The notes under the pieces were generated by a model. It made no database searches. It was not told the origin of the DNA and saw only the letters and a list, made by a program, of their open reading frames with translations. A stretch of 6,454 bases of DNA from VFMC01 sp044359565. GTDB taxonomy: Bacteria > Actinomycetota > Acidimicrobiia > Acidimicrobiales > Ilumatobacteraceae. Shown piece by piece: positions 1 to 4,665 of the stretch (position 1 is its first letter; the number at the start of each line of letters is the position of its first letter). The DNA is taken from NCBI GenBank assembly GCA_044359565.1, contig JBIKLX010000179.1, positions 1 through 6,454 on the forward strand, given 5' to 3'. A program made the translations under genes and the position numbers.

Positions 1-1
1 C

Positions 2-550
2 CGTGGTGGAGCGACCGGACTCTGGCACCTCGAGCCGGACATCGTCACCATCGGCAAGTCGATCGCCGGTGGCATTCCCCTCGGCGCCTACGGCGTCACC
101 GCAGCGCTCGCCGAGGAGTTGCACTCGAGCCGCAGTGTCGCCACGGGCGGCACCCTGTTCGGGAATCCGCTGTCTGCAGCCGCAGCACGGGCAACCCTCA
201 CCCAGGTGCTCACACCGGCCGCCTACCGTCATGTCACGACGCTCGGCAACGAACTGGCCGACGGCATCCAGCGCGCCATCGATGCGCATGGGCTTCCGTG
301 GACAGCCATCCGCTTCGGACCACGATCGGGCCAGTGGTACGGGCCCGCTCCGTCCACGAGCACCGAGGCCCTCGCGCTCGCCGTCGCCAACATCGACCTC
401 ACACGGCTGTTCCGTATCTGGCTCGCCAACCGGGGTATCTGGGAAGCGCTCCCCGGGGCCGGCCCGAACGTGCCGATACCAGCGACCAGCGAGGACATCC
501 GCCAGTACCTCACTGCGTACGACGAGCTCCTCGACGCACTCGCGACCTGA
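2..550 (+). CDS. Class III PLP-dependent aminotransferase, 3' part (glutamate-1-semialdehyde aminomutase-like)
   Basis: The frame is open from the window edge to a TGA at 548-550 and encodes 182 visible residues; the N-terminal half lies outside. The segment TIGKSIAGGIPLGAYG holds the probable Schiff-base lysine (codon 56-58), and GTLFGNPLSAAAARATL matches the GT-x-GNPL motif that contacts cofactor phosphate in this fold. The C-terminus (RIWLANRGIWEALPGAGPNVPIP, followed by a helical tail) resembles the small domain of glutamate-1-semialdehyde aminomutase-like enzymes. These are cytoplasmic PLP enzymes that move amino groups; the true hemL enzyme makes 5-aminolevulinate. Many paralogues act on other substrates, so I do not assign hemL. 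No partner gene is visible: downstream lies only a decayed regulator. Confidence is high for the family and low for the substrate. Confidence 0.88.
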   Translation, partial: RGGATGLWHLEPDIVTIGKSIAGGIPLGAYGVTAALAEELHSSRSVATGGTLFGNPLSAAAARATLTQVLTPAAYRHVTTLGNELADGIQRAIDAHGLPWTAIRFGPRSGQWYGPAPSTSTEALALAVANIDLTRLFRIWLANRGIWEALPGAGPNVPIPATSEDIRQYLTAYDELLDALAT

Positions 551-623
551 CCAACGCCGGGGTGCAGCTCCTGAAGAACGCCGGCTGAGACGGACCGGCA
601 GTTCCACGCACACGACCCGCCCT

Positions 624-870
624 CGATGGGCAACGCGAGCGCAGGGCCAACGGATGCGACCGTCGAGTGGCTGAGCCAGCGTGACCCCCGATCGAACGGC
701 GAGTGGTCGAACTGCTTGCCAAGGGTCTCACGAACCCGCAGATCGCAGCGCAGGTGTTCGTGGCCCGCGGGACGGGAAAGTCCAGGTCGGCGGGTGGTGA
801 GATCCCGCGACATCACCTGCACCCGAAGCATCTCGGCGTCGGTCACGTCGAAGGCGTCCCGAGAAGGGTG
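624..870 (+). pseudogene. Decayed LuxR-family regulator, C-terminal HTH remnant
   Basis: Three reading frames together reconstruct the end of a large LuxR-type regulator. Frame 3 gives RAQGQRMRPSSG, then a TGA at 672-674 where a TGG (Trp) would be expected, then ASVT. After a run of five C (685-689) the frame shifts and gives PIERRVVELLAKGLTNPQIA, then AQVFVARGT, the recognition-helix region of a GerE/LuxR HTH. After about 771 the frame breaks again: KVQVG appears in another frame, and LGVGHVEGVPRR (about 828-863) looks like the distal end of the domain. One nonsense codon and at least two frame changes mean no functional regulator is made. The ATPase or sensor part is not visible upstream. 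The pattern follows family knowledge; the reconstruction is mine. Confidence 0.72.
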
Positions 871-917
871 TCCGTCGCCATCGAGAAGATTCGCGGGCAG
901 TCGGCCCCGGACAACGG

Positions 918-957
918 CGAAGGCACTGGTGGATCTTGCGATCCACCAGTGCCTTCG
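918..957. terminator. 18-bp perfect hairpin, probable terminator beside the left tRNA fragment
   Basis: Positions 918-935 are the exact reverse complement of 940-957, with a TTGC loop at 936-939. It lies 6 nt from the 3' end of the left tRNA fragment, where a minus-strand tRNA transcript would end. There is no clean U-tract on either strand (ATTT follows on the plus strand), so termination is inferred from position and stem strength. Confidence 0.6.
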
Positions 958-1005
958 ATTTCGTGGCGGGGACAGGATTTGAACCTGTGACCTTCGGGTT
1001 ATGAG
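958..1005 (-). repeat. Left attachment-like repeat: 3' half of a CAT tRNA (initiator tRNA-fMet type), truncated at the anticodon loop
   Basis: Read on the minus strand, this gives anticodon loop CTCATAA (999-1005), stem side CCCGA (994-998), variable loop AGGTC (989-993), T stem-loop ACAGG-TTCAAAT-CCTGT (972-988), acceptor 3' strand CCCCGCC (965-971) and discriminator A (964). CCA is not encoded; the next bases are CGA. The CCC on the anticodon stem and the run into AGGTC closely match bacterial initiator tRNA. Beyond 1006 there is no paired anticodon stem (one base short), no D arm and no 5' acceptor strand, so this is a fragment. It matches 4327-4374 at 45 of 48 positions in the same orientation. 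Most likely it is the displaced end of an integration site. A CAT tRNA of another type (elongator Met, Ile2) is possible. Confidence 0.82.
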
Positions 1006-1104
1006 CCGACAGCGTCACGTGCGGTCTGATCGGCGCTCGGTTGCGTCGGTCCTGCTAGACCGCCGTTTCGCCGTTGCTGGATGTCCGTCTCGTCTGCGCC
1101 CGCA

Positions 1105-1120
1105 GGCACCCGTTGGTGCC
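1105..1120 (-). terminator. Small hairpin downstream of the toxin gene
   Basis: GGCACC (1105-1110) and GGTGCC (1115-1120) pair around a CGTT loop, 36 nt after the PIN-toxin stop on the minus strand. It may end the toxin-antitoxin transcript. The stem is only 6 bp and there is no U-tract, so support is weak. Confidence 0.3.
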
Positions 1121-1125
1121 GGTGG

Positions 1126-1145
1126 TGTTCGCGTCGTGTTCGCGC
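1126..1145. repeat. Left-end paired direct repeat TGTTCGCG, 11-bp period
   Basis: TGTTCGCGT (1126-1134) recurs as TGTTCGCGC (1137-1145), with a 2-bp gap. The same pair with the same period occurs near the other end of the cassette (4240-4259). Short direct repeats spaced by one helical turn are typical of arm-type binding sites for tyrosine recombinases; that role is inferred here. Confidence 0.5.
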
Positions 1146-1155
1146 ACGAGACGAC

Positions 1156-1725
1156 TCAGGCAGGGTCGGGCAAGCCTTCTCGCACCTGACTGACGAAGTT
1201 GGGCAGGACACTTTCGAGCCGGTCGAGGAGTTCGTGAACGGTCATTGGCGGACGCGTGCGGCGCCGAGCGATGTCGGACAACGCGGCGTAGGCCCGCGAT
1301 GGGTCGCTCTCTGCAACGGCCACTGCGAAGCTGTCCGGATCGACGGCTTCGACGCCGTACGGTTCACACGCACTCGCTGGGAAATCACGCAGGTTGAACG
1401 TGACAATGCAGTCGGCCTCGACGTGCACCGCGAGCGCAAGGACGTGCCGGTCGTGCTCGGTGATCGGCATCGCCGCAACGAGCGCCTCGGGCGGTTCGTC
1501 GAGCGCACCGGGCACGGCACGGTTCATCCGATCGATCCGGTAGGTGATCGCGTCCGGGGACAGGTCGGCACGCTTGGCGAGGTTGCGGCGGACTTCGTCG
1601 AGGATCGTCGACGACCAGTGCACGCGGACGAGTCGATGTGCTGCGAACGTCAGGATCAGGTCGGTCAACTCGATCGAGTACAAGACGTTCGCATCGACAA
1701 CCACGACACGGCCAGACACCGCCAC
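1156..1725 (-). CDS. PIN-domain toxin (VapC-like ribonuclease)
   Basis: The 189-residue protein has the PIN nuclease layout: VVVVDANVLY with Asp11 at the end of strand 1, ILDEVRRN with Glu44, ITEHDRHVLALAV with Asp92, and VTFNLRDFP with Asn111 and Asp114. These acidic residues would bind Mg2+ for RNA cleavage. The TFNLRDFP segment is characteristic of the PIN_3/COG1569 group rather than the short VapC type. It is also longer than classic VapC (about 130 residues), with a C-terminal helical extension from about residue 120. The GTG start at 1725 lies 4 nt after the antitoxin stop, in the antitoxin-first order usual for such operons; a second GTG at 1719 is possible. Toxicity and RNA target are inferred from the family, not shown by the sequence. 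Confidence 0.85.
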   Translation of the reverse strand: MAVSGRVVVVDANVLYSIELTDLILTFAAHRLVRVHWSSTILDEVRRNLAKRADLSPDAITYRIDRMNRAVPGALDEPPEALVAAMPITEHDRHVLALAVHVEADCIVTFNLRDFPASACEPYGVEAVDPDSFAVAVAESDPSRAYAALSDIARRRTRPPMTVHELLDRLESVLPNFVSQVREGLPDPA

Positions 1726-1729
1726 AGGT

Positions 1730-2164
1730 TCAGTCGTACAGGCCGAGATCTTCGGCGTGGCGGGTCAACTCGTCGAGCGCCTCACGAGCAGCAGCGTCCT
1801 GGCGGTCGCGGTGCGCGAGCACATCCACGAGCCTCAGCCGGCGATGTGTTCCCACCATCCGGAACGGCAACGCACCACCCTCGAGGAGCTTGATCAGATG
1901 CGGCCGGCTCACGTTCAACAGCTCGGCAGCCTCGACCGTCGTCAACTCGGCCTGCAACGACGCCACCGTCACTCCGTGCCCAGCCTTGAGGTGCTGCACG
2001 ATCGCCATCAGCACCCCCACCAGCTCAGCTGGCACGTCCACGGTGTCTCCGTGCGCGTCGACCAACCGGGCCGCCACCTCACCATCACGGGCAAGAGCCT
2101 GCTCGATCACCGCCAACTCCCGCGCCTCGACCGAGCCAGGCCTGATCTCCACAGCACTCGACAT
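1730..2164 (-). CDS. HTH (excisionase/MerR-type) antitoxin paired with the PIN toxin
   Basis: This 144-residue protein has a helical N-terminal region (1-70) and a winged-helix HTH of the excisionase/HTH_17 kind at about 74-120: ELTTVEAAELLNVSRPHLIKLLE, followed by a short basic wing (GTHRRLRLVDV). Antitoxins of this type bind the toxin and repress their own promoter, and they accompany PIN_3 toxins in many actinobacteria. I chose the ATG at 2164. The frame is open further upstream to 2305, but that extra part is compositionally odd, reads through the promoter and shows no domain. A TTGCAC-N17-TACGCT promoter ends 6 nt before this ATG, implying a leaderless mRNA. The resemblance to excisionase reflects the shared fold; it is not evidence for a recombination role. 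Confidence 0.85.
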   Translation of the reverse strand: MSSAVEIRPGSVEARELAVIEQALARDGEVAARLVDAHGDTVDVPAELVGVLMAIVQHLKAGHGVTVASLQAELTTVEAAELLNVSRPHLIKLLEGGALPFRMVGTHRRLRLVDVLAHRDRQDAAAREALDELTRHAEDLGLYD

Positions 2165-2170
2165 GGGTCC

Positions 2171-2199
2171 AGCGTAGACATCAAACGCAATAAGTGCAA
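2171..2199 (-). promoter_or_regulatory. Promoter of the antitoxin-toxin operon, leaderless type
   Basis: On the minus strand a -35 box TTGCAC (2199-2194) is followed by 17 bp and a -10 box TACGCT (2176-2171), then exactly 6 nt before the ATG at 2164. This fits the actinobacterial leaderless pattern TANNNT-N6-ATG. GCAAT occurs twice on the plus strand with a 9-bp period (2187-2200 region) and could take part in antitoxin binding. Confidence 0.65.
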
Positions 2200-2305
2200 T
2201 GGGCGCTCGGCGTCTCAATCGGCCTGAACCGTCCGATGAGCGCGGCACTTCGGCGAGCTGCCGCGAGGCGCCGGATCGCACCATCGGCGTGGGAGTAGGA
2301 CCCAT

Positions 2306-2878
2306 CTACTTCGTCAGGAGGAGCTCGAGCTGGCGATCGAGAGCCGTGTCCTCGCGAGCGGTCGATGGTGCGCCGCCGGGGATCCGGCGGAGATGGCTCA
2401 TCCCGAGGTACGCGGCGTACGCCAGACGCGCACGTGCTGCGGCCCGTTCACGGGCCAAGCCGAAGTCGCGATACGTCCTGCTCAAGAACTCGAGTCGCAC
2501 AGCCGTGGCCCGGACGACCGTCGGACCGACGACGGGGTCGTCGACCTGGCCGACCAGCAGCGCGTCGATGGGACCGTTCACGACGTCGCCGAACGACTCG
2601 GCGAAGAGCGCCCGCAGCCGCTGCTCGGGATCGTCGATGCGGTCGAGCCGCTCGATGACCTCAGTGGTCGCGATCCGGTACCACAGCTCGAGCGCGCCCT
2701 CGACGAGGTCTTGGCGGTCGGTGAAATGCCAGTAGAAGCTGCCCTTGGTGATCCCCAGGCGGTTGGCCAGTGACTCGACCTTCACGCCGCCCACGCCTTC
2801 GGCGGCGATGACATCGAGCGCTGCCCTTGTCCAGTCGTCCTGTCCGACCTTGGTGTTCGCATGTCTCGTCGCGCGCAT
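2306..2878 (-). CDS. TetR-family transcriptional regulator
   Basis: This 190-residue repressor has the family's usual length. The N-terminal three-helix DNA-binding domain covers about 10-55, with the HTH VESLANRLGITKGSFYWHF (34-52). The rest is a helical ligand and dimer domain with no recognisable ligand signature. I start at ATG 2878. A GTG two codons upstream (2884) is equally plausible because a TAGCGT -10-like element lies 8 nt before it; the much longer open frame to 3271 only shadows the divergent gene. The gene is divergent from the DUF3995/oxidoreductase operon, and the 20-bp palindrome between them is the likely operator for both directions. It most likely represses the operon and itself until an unknown small molecule binds. 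Confidence 0.92.
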   Translation of the reverse strand: MRATRHANTKVGQDDWTRAALDVIAAEGVGGVKVESLANRLGITKGSFYWHFTDRQDLVEGALELWYRIATTEVIERLDRIDDPEQRLRALFAESFGDVVNGPIDALLVGQVDDPVVGPTVVRATAVRLEFLSRTYRDFGLARERAAARARLAYAAYLGMSHLRRIPGGAPSTAREDTALDRQLELLLTK

Positions 2879-2887
2879 CTCCACGAA

Positions 2888-2920
2888 TCCATACGCTAGC
2901 GTATGGAGTATGTCCATACG
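2888..2920. promoter_or_regulatory. TetR operator: perfect 20-bp palindrome plus third half-site, overlapping divergent promoters
   Basis: TCCATACGCTAGCGTATGGA (2888-2907) is a perfect palindrome. Its right half CGTATGGA (2900-2907) also forms an inverted pair with TCCATACG (2913-2920) across a 5-bp spacer, so there are three identical half-sites. The palindrome contains TANNNT -10-like elements on both strands: TAGCGT (2897-2902) lies 7 nt before the plus-strand ATG at 2910, and its mirror lies 8 nt before the minus-strand GTG at 2884. Bound repressor would cover both promoters. Confidence 0.85.
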
Positions 2921-3365
2921 TTCCCGTACTGAAATCCTGCCACTCGGCGCCGGATCGACCGCGGCCGCGACGCTCGCCGGCGCCTCGGCGCTCCATGCAC
3001 TGTGGGCGACCGGATCGAGCTGGCCGGCGTCCAGCCCGGACGAGCTCGCCGACCTGGTGGTGGGACGGCGACCGATGCCCAGTGCGGCAGCGTGCGCAAC
3101 GGTCGCCGCTGCGCTCGCGGTCGCAGCGGTCGCAACGGCATCTGCCGCCCACGGGCGCTCCGGTCGGCTCACCCACCACAGCCGAACGATGACATCAATC
3201 GTGTCCGCATCGCTGCTGGTGCGAGGCGTGGGTGGCATCGCCGCCGATCTCGCCGGCAAGGTCGATGCCACACCGGCGTTCCGGCAGTGGAACCGCCGCC
3301 TCTACAACCCGCTGTGCGTCACCCTGGCGATCCTCGTCGCCGTCGGCCGCCGGAGCCGACCATGA
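2910..3365 (+). CDS. DUF3995 family four-helix membrane protein
   Basis: The 151-residue product has four hydrophobic segments, at about 9-33, 57-80, 93-113 and 131-146. HALWATGSSWP (29-39) follows the first helix, LLVRGVGGIAADL (102-114) lies in the third and RRLYNPLC (129-136) opens the fourth. This layout is typical of DUF3995, a family of small actinobacterial membrane proteins of unknown function. The ATG at 2910 lies inside the operator and has no usable ribosome-binding site (GGAG is only 1 nt away), so a leaderless transcript is likely. Its stop overlaps the start of the oxidoreductase gene (ATGA, 3362-3365), so the two are translationally coupled and probably act together at the membrane. 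Expression should be controlled by the divergent TetR protein. Confidence 0.82.
   Translation: MSIRSRTEILPLGAGSTAAATLAGASALHALWATGSSWPASSPDELADLVVGRRPMPSAAACATVAAALAVAAVATASAAHGRSGRLTHHSRTMTSIVSASLLVRGVGGIAADLAGKVDATPAFRQWNRRLYNPLCVTLAILVAVGRRSRP
3352..3355 (+). promoter_or_regulatory. Ribosome-binding site for the oxidoreductase gene
   Basis: GGAG ends 6 nt before the ATG at 3362. Together with the ATGA overlap it fixes this start rather than any of the earlier in-frame codons back to 3002, which run through the DUF3995 gene. Confidence 0.65.
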
Positions 3366-4075
3366 CCGCGATCGGCGTCGTGCACCAGATGCGACGCTGG
3401 TGGCCGCGACGCGCCGACGGGCTACCGGTCGGCCAACGTGCACTCGATGAGTTCCCCAGGTTCGCGGACAACCCGCTCCGCCCACCTCCGTCCACGTCCG
3501 GGACGACCCTCAACATCACCTCAGCCGACCTCGGCGAGATCCAGATCCCCCTGGACGAGTTGGCTTCCAGCGCGCTGGCCGAGTCGAGAGTGTCCGACTT
3601 CCATTGCGTCACCACCTGGACCGCACGCCGCCAGACGTGGACCGGCATCGCCCTCGCGCCATGGTGGACGACACGCATCGGCCCACTCCCCCGCGAACCC
3701 TTCGCTGTCGTCGGCGCCGCAGACGGCTACCGAGCCGTGTTCCGAACCGACGACCTGTTCGCCGACGACGTGATGCTCGCCTGGGCACTCAACAACGACG
3801 CCCTCGACCTGCGACACGGCGCCCCGCTCCGGCTCGTCAGCCCAGCGCAGTACGGCTACAAGAACGTGAAACACGTCGGATCGATCGCGCTGCACAGCGA
3901 ACGTCCCGCCAGCCTGCTCGGACCGAAAGAACACCTCCGCGCACGCGTCGCGCTCGAGGAACGTCACAGCCGCATCCCCGGGCGCCTCCTGCGCTGGCCA
4001 TACCGCCTGGTCGTCCCGATCACCGCGATCGTGGCCGAACGAACACTTCGCAAGACGTCGGGCGACACCGCCTGA
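3362..4075 (+). CDS. Small molybdopterin-dependent oxidoreductase (sulfite oxidase/YedY-like fold)
   Basis: The 237-residue protein matches the oxidoreductase molybdopterin-binding domain over about 48-180. FHCVTTWTARRQTWTGIAL (80-98) holds the cysteine expected to bind molybdenum (Cys82); DGYRAVFRTDDL follows at 121-132, HGAPLRLVSP at 152-161 and YGYKNVKHVGSIAL at 164-177, in family order. The family uses a mononuclear Mo cofactor for oxygen-atom transfer or reduction, for example sulfite oxidase and the methionine sulfoxide reductase MsrP/YedY. Unlike YedY it shows no Tat signal: the N-terminus has arginine pairs but no following hydrophobic stretch. There is also no haem or dimerisation domain, so it is probably cytoplasmic or held at the membrane by DUF3995. 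A basic and hydrophobic tail (about 205-230) might aid membrane contact. The substrate is unknown. Confidence 0.88.
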   Translation: MTAIGVVHQMRRWWPRRADGLPVGQRALDEFPRFADNPLRPPPSTSGTTLNITSADLGEIQIPLDELASSALAESRVSDFHCVTTWTARRQTWTGIALAPWWTTRIGPLPREPFAVVGAADGYRAVFRTDDLFADDVMLAWALNNDALDLRHGAPLRLVSPAQYGYKNVKHVGSIALHSERPASLLGPKEHLRARVALEERHSRIPGRLLRWPYRLVVPITAIVAERTLRKTSGDTA

Positions 4076-4239
4076 ACACACACCGTCGACGTCACCGGCC
4101 ACGAGACCCAGCTGCTGCAACAGCCCGACGCTCACAGTGCGGTGACAAGGCGATTCGGCCCAGCATCGCTCGCCAAGTGCTGGTCGTAGGCCAGCCGTCA
4201 GCCCGACGACCTCGTCGGTTCCAACCCGAAGGTCAATCC

Positions 4240-4259
4240 TGTTCGCGTTCTGTTCGCGT
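4240..4259. repeat. Right-end paired direct repeat TGTTCGCGT, 11-bp period
   Basis: TGTTCGCGT occurs at 4240-4248 and again at 4251-4259, with a 2-bp gap, in the same orientation and period as the left-end pair at 1126-1145. The 4076-4326 stretch around it has no convincing gene. A role as integrase arm sites is inferred. Confidence 0.5.
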
Positions 4260-4276
4260 CGAGCGCCTCCGACAAC

Positions 4277-4316
4277 GTCAGAGGCCCCTCCCGGTTTCTC
4301 GGAAAGGGCCTCTGAC
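4277..4316. terminator. 11-bp hairpin beside the right tRNA fragment, probable terminator
   Basis: GTCAGAGGCCC (4277-4287) pairs exactly with GGGCCTCTGAC (4306-4316); an inner CCG/CGG pairing can shorten the loop. It lies 13 nt from the CCA end of the tRNA fragment on the minus strand, the same relative place as the hairpin at 918-957. It could also end the DUF3995/oxidoreductase transcript coming from the left. There is no strong U-tract. Confidence 0.55.
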
Positions 4317-4326
4317 CTGGTCTTAC

Positions 4327-4374
4327 ATTTGGTGGCGGGGGCAGGATTTGAACCTGCGACCTTCGGGTTATGAG
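4327..4374 (-). repeat. Right attachment-like repeat: 3' half of a CAT tRNA (initiator tRNA-fMet type), with encoded CCA
   Basis: On the minus strand the order is anticodon loop CTCATAA (4368-4374), stem side CCCGA (4363-4367), variable loop AGGTC, T stem-loop GCAGG-TTCAAAT-CCTGC (4341-4357), acceptor strand CCCCGCC (4334-4340), discriminator A (4333) and CCA (4332-4330). Beyond 4375 the sequence cannot complete the anticodon stem and shows no D arm, so the 5' half is missing. It differs from the left copy at three positions. Two of these form a matched change in the T stem (G-C here, A-T there), so each copy is structurally sound. Confidence 0.82.
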
Positions 4375-4638
4375 GCCTCCCGAACCCGAAGAGGTTTCCG
4401 CTGGTCAGACCCGTTTCCGCAGGTCACAGCCTATTTCGAGGTGACCGTTGTTACCCGCTGCACACCCCCGATCGCCGGGGTGCTGTGCCATCTGTGTGCC
4501 ATGGTCGCGAAGCTCATCGGATGATGGTCTCGGCGGCCGACGGTCAGCTGGCGAACCCCGCCGGCCATCTCGAGGATGGCTTCGGTGGGAACCGTGGGCA
4601 CTCGGGCTCGCTTCTGTGGGCAGGTTTCCTTGGCGGCT
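4375..4638. other. Gene-poor stretch beside the right tRNA fragment, short repeats only
   Basis: I see no gene I can support here. Two imperfect direct repeats, GTTTCCGCTGGTCAGA (4394-4409) and GTTTCCGCAGGTCACA (4413-4428), lie 19 bp apart and match at 14 of 16 positions. TGTGCCAT occurs at 4484-4491 and 4495-4502, again with an 11-bp period. The position, next to the anticodon-loop edge of an attachment-like site, suggests recombinase-binding sites of a second element. A minus-strand frame (4431-4667, 78 codons) has moderate G+C at third positions but no recognised domain or ribosome-binding site, and it runs under the sigma-factor promoter. I do not call it a gene. Confidence 0.45.
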
Positions 4639-4665
4639 TGTCGATTTGTGGTGCTGCTGCGCGTC
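4639..4665 (+). promoter_or_regulatory. ECF42-type promoter of the DGPF-sigma operon
   Basis: TGTCGA (4639-4644) and CGTC (4662-4665) are separated by exactly 17 bp. This matches the motif I recall for ECF42 sigma factors (TGTCGA at -35, CGA/TC at -10). It lies about 50 bp before the DGPF gene start, giving a leader of roughly 40 nt, and implies that the sigma factor encoded downstream drives its own operon. Motif recall is from memory and not checked. Confidence 0.68.

Larger units (their letters stand above)
1006..4374. mobile_element. Putative tRNA-integrated cargo island, about 3.4 kb, no integrase visible
   Basis: The interval runs from the anticodon-loop edge of the left tRNA-half repeat to the matching edge of the right one. 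It contains a PIN toxin and HTH antitoxin pair, a TetR regulator, a DUF3995 membrane protein and a molybdopterin oxidoreductase. Integration into the 3' half of a tRNA by a tyrosine recombinase, with duplication of that half, is well established for genomic islands. No integrase, excisionase or relaxase was recognised inside, so it would be a relic or an element mobilised in trans. Paired TGTTCGCG repeats with an 11-bp period sit near both ends (1126-1144 and 4240-4259). The boundaries are inferred from the repeats only. Confidence 0.55.

Noticed and set aside
3..674. Long plus-strand open frame overlapping the aminotransferase
   Set aside because: It is out of frame with a clearly recognisable aminotransferase and has an Arg/Ser/Pro-rich composition typical of a shadow. 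Only its last 17 codons matter, as part of the luxR remnant.
958..1060. Complete tRNA gene at the left fragment
   Set aside because: The minus strand beyond the anticodon loop has no D arm and no 5' acceptor strand complementary to CCCCGCC, and the anticodon stem does not pair fully.
1126..1145. CRISPR-like or tandem-repeat array from the TGTTCGCG repeats
   Set aside because: There are only two units of 8-9 bp at each site, with no spacers and no cas genes.
1081..1893. Long plus-strand open frame antisense to the toxin and antitoxin
   Set aside because: It is Arg-rich, shows no domain, and lies opposite two well-supported minus-strand genes.
2879..3271. Extended N-terminus of the TetR protein
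   Set aside because: The extra 131 codons lie antisense to the DUF3995 gene and cross the operator; the family normally begins just before the first DNA-binding helix.
4330..4410. Complete tRNA gene at the right fragment
   Set aside because: Pairing ends at the anticodon loop; neither the GGG side of the anticodon stem nor a D arm follows.
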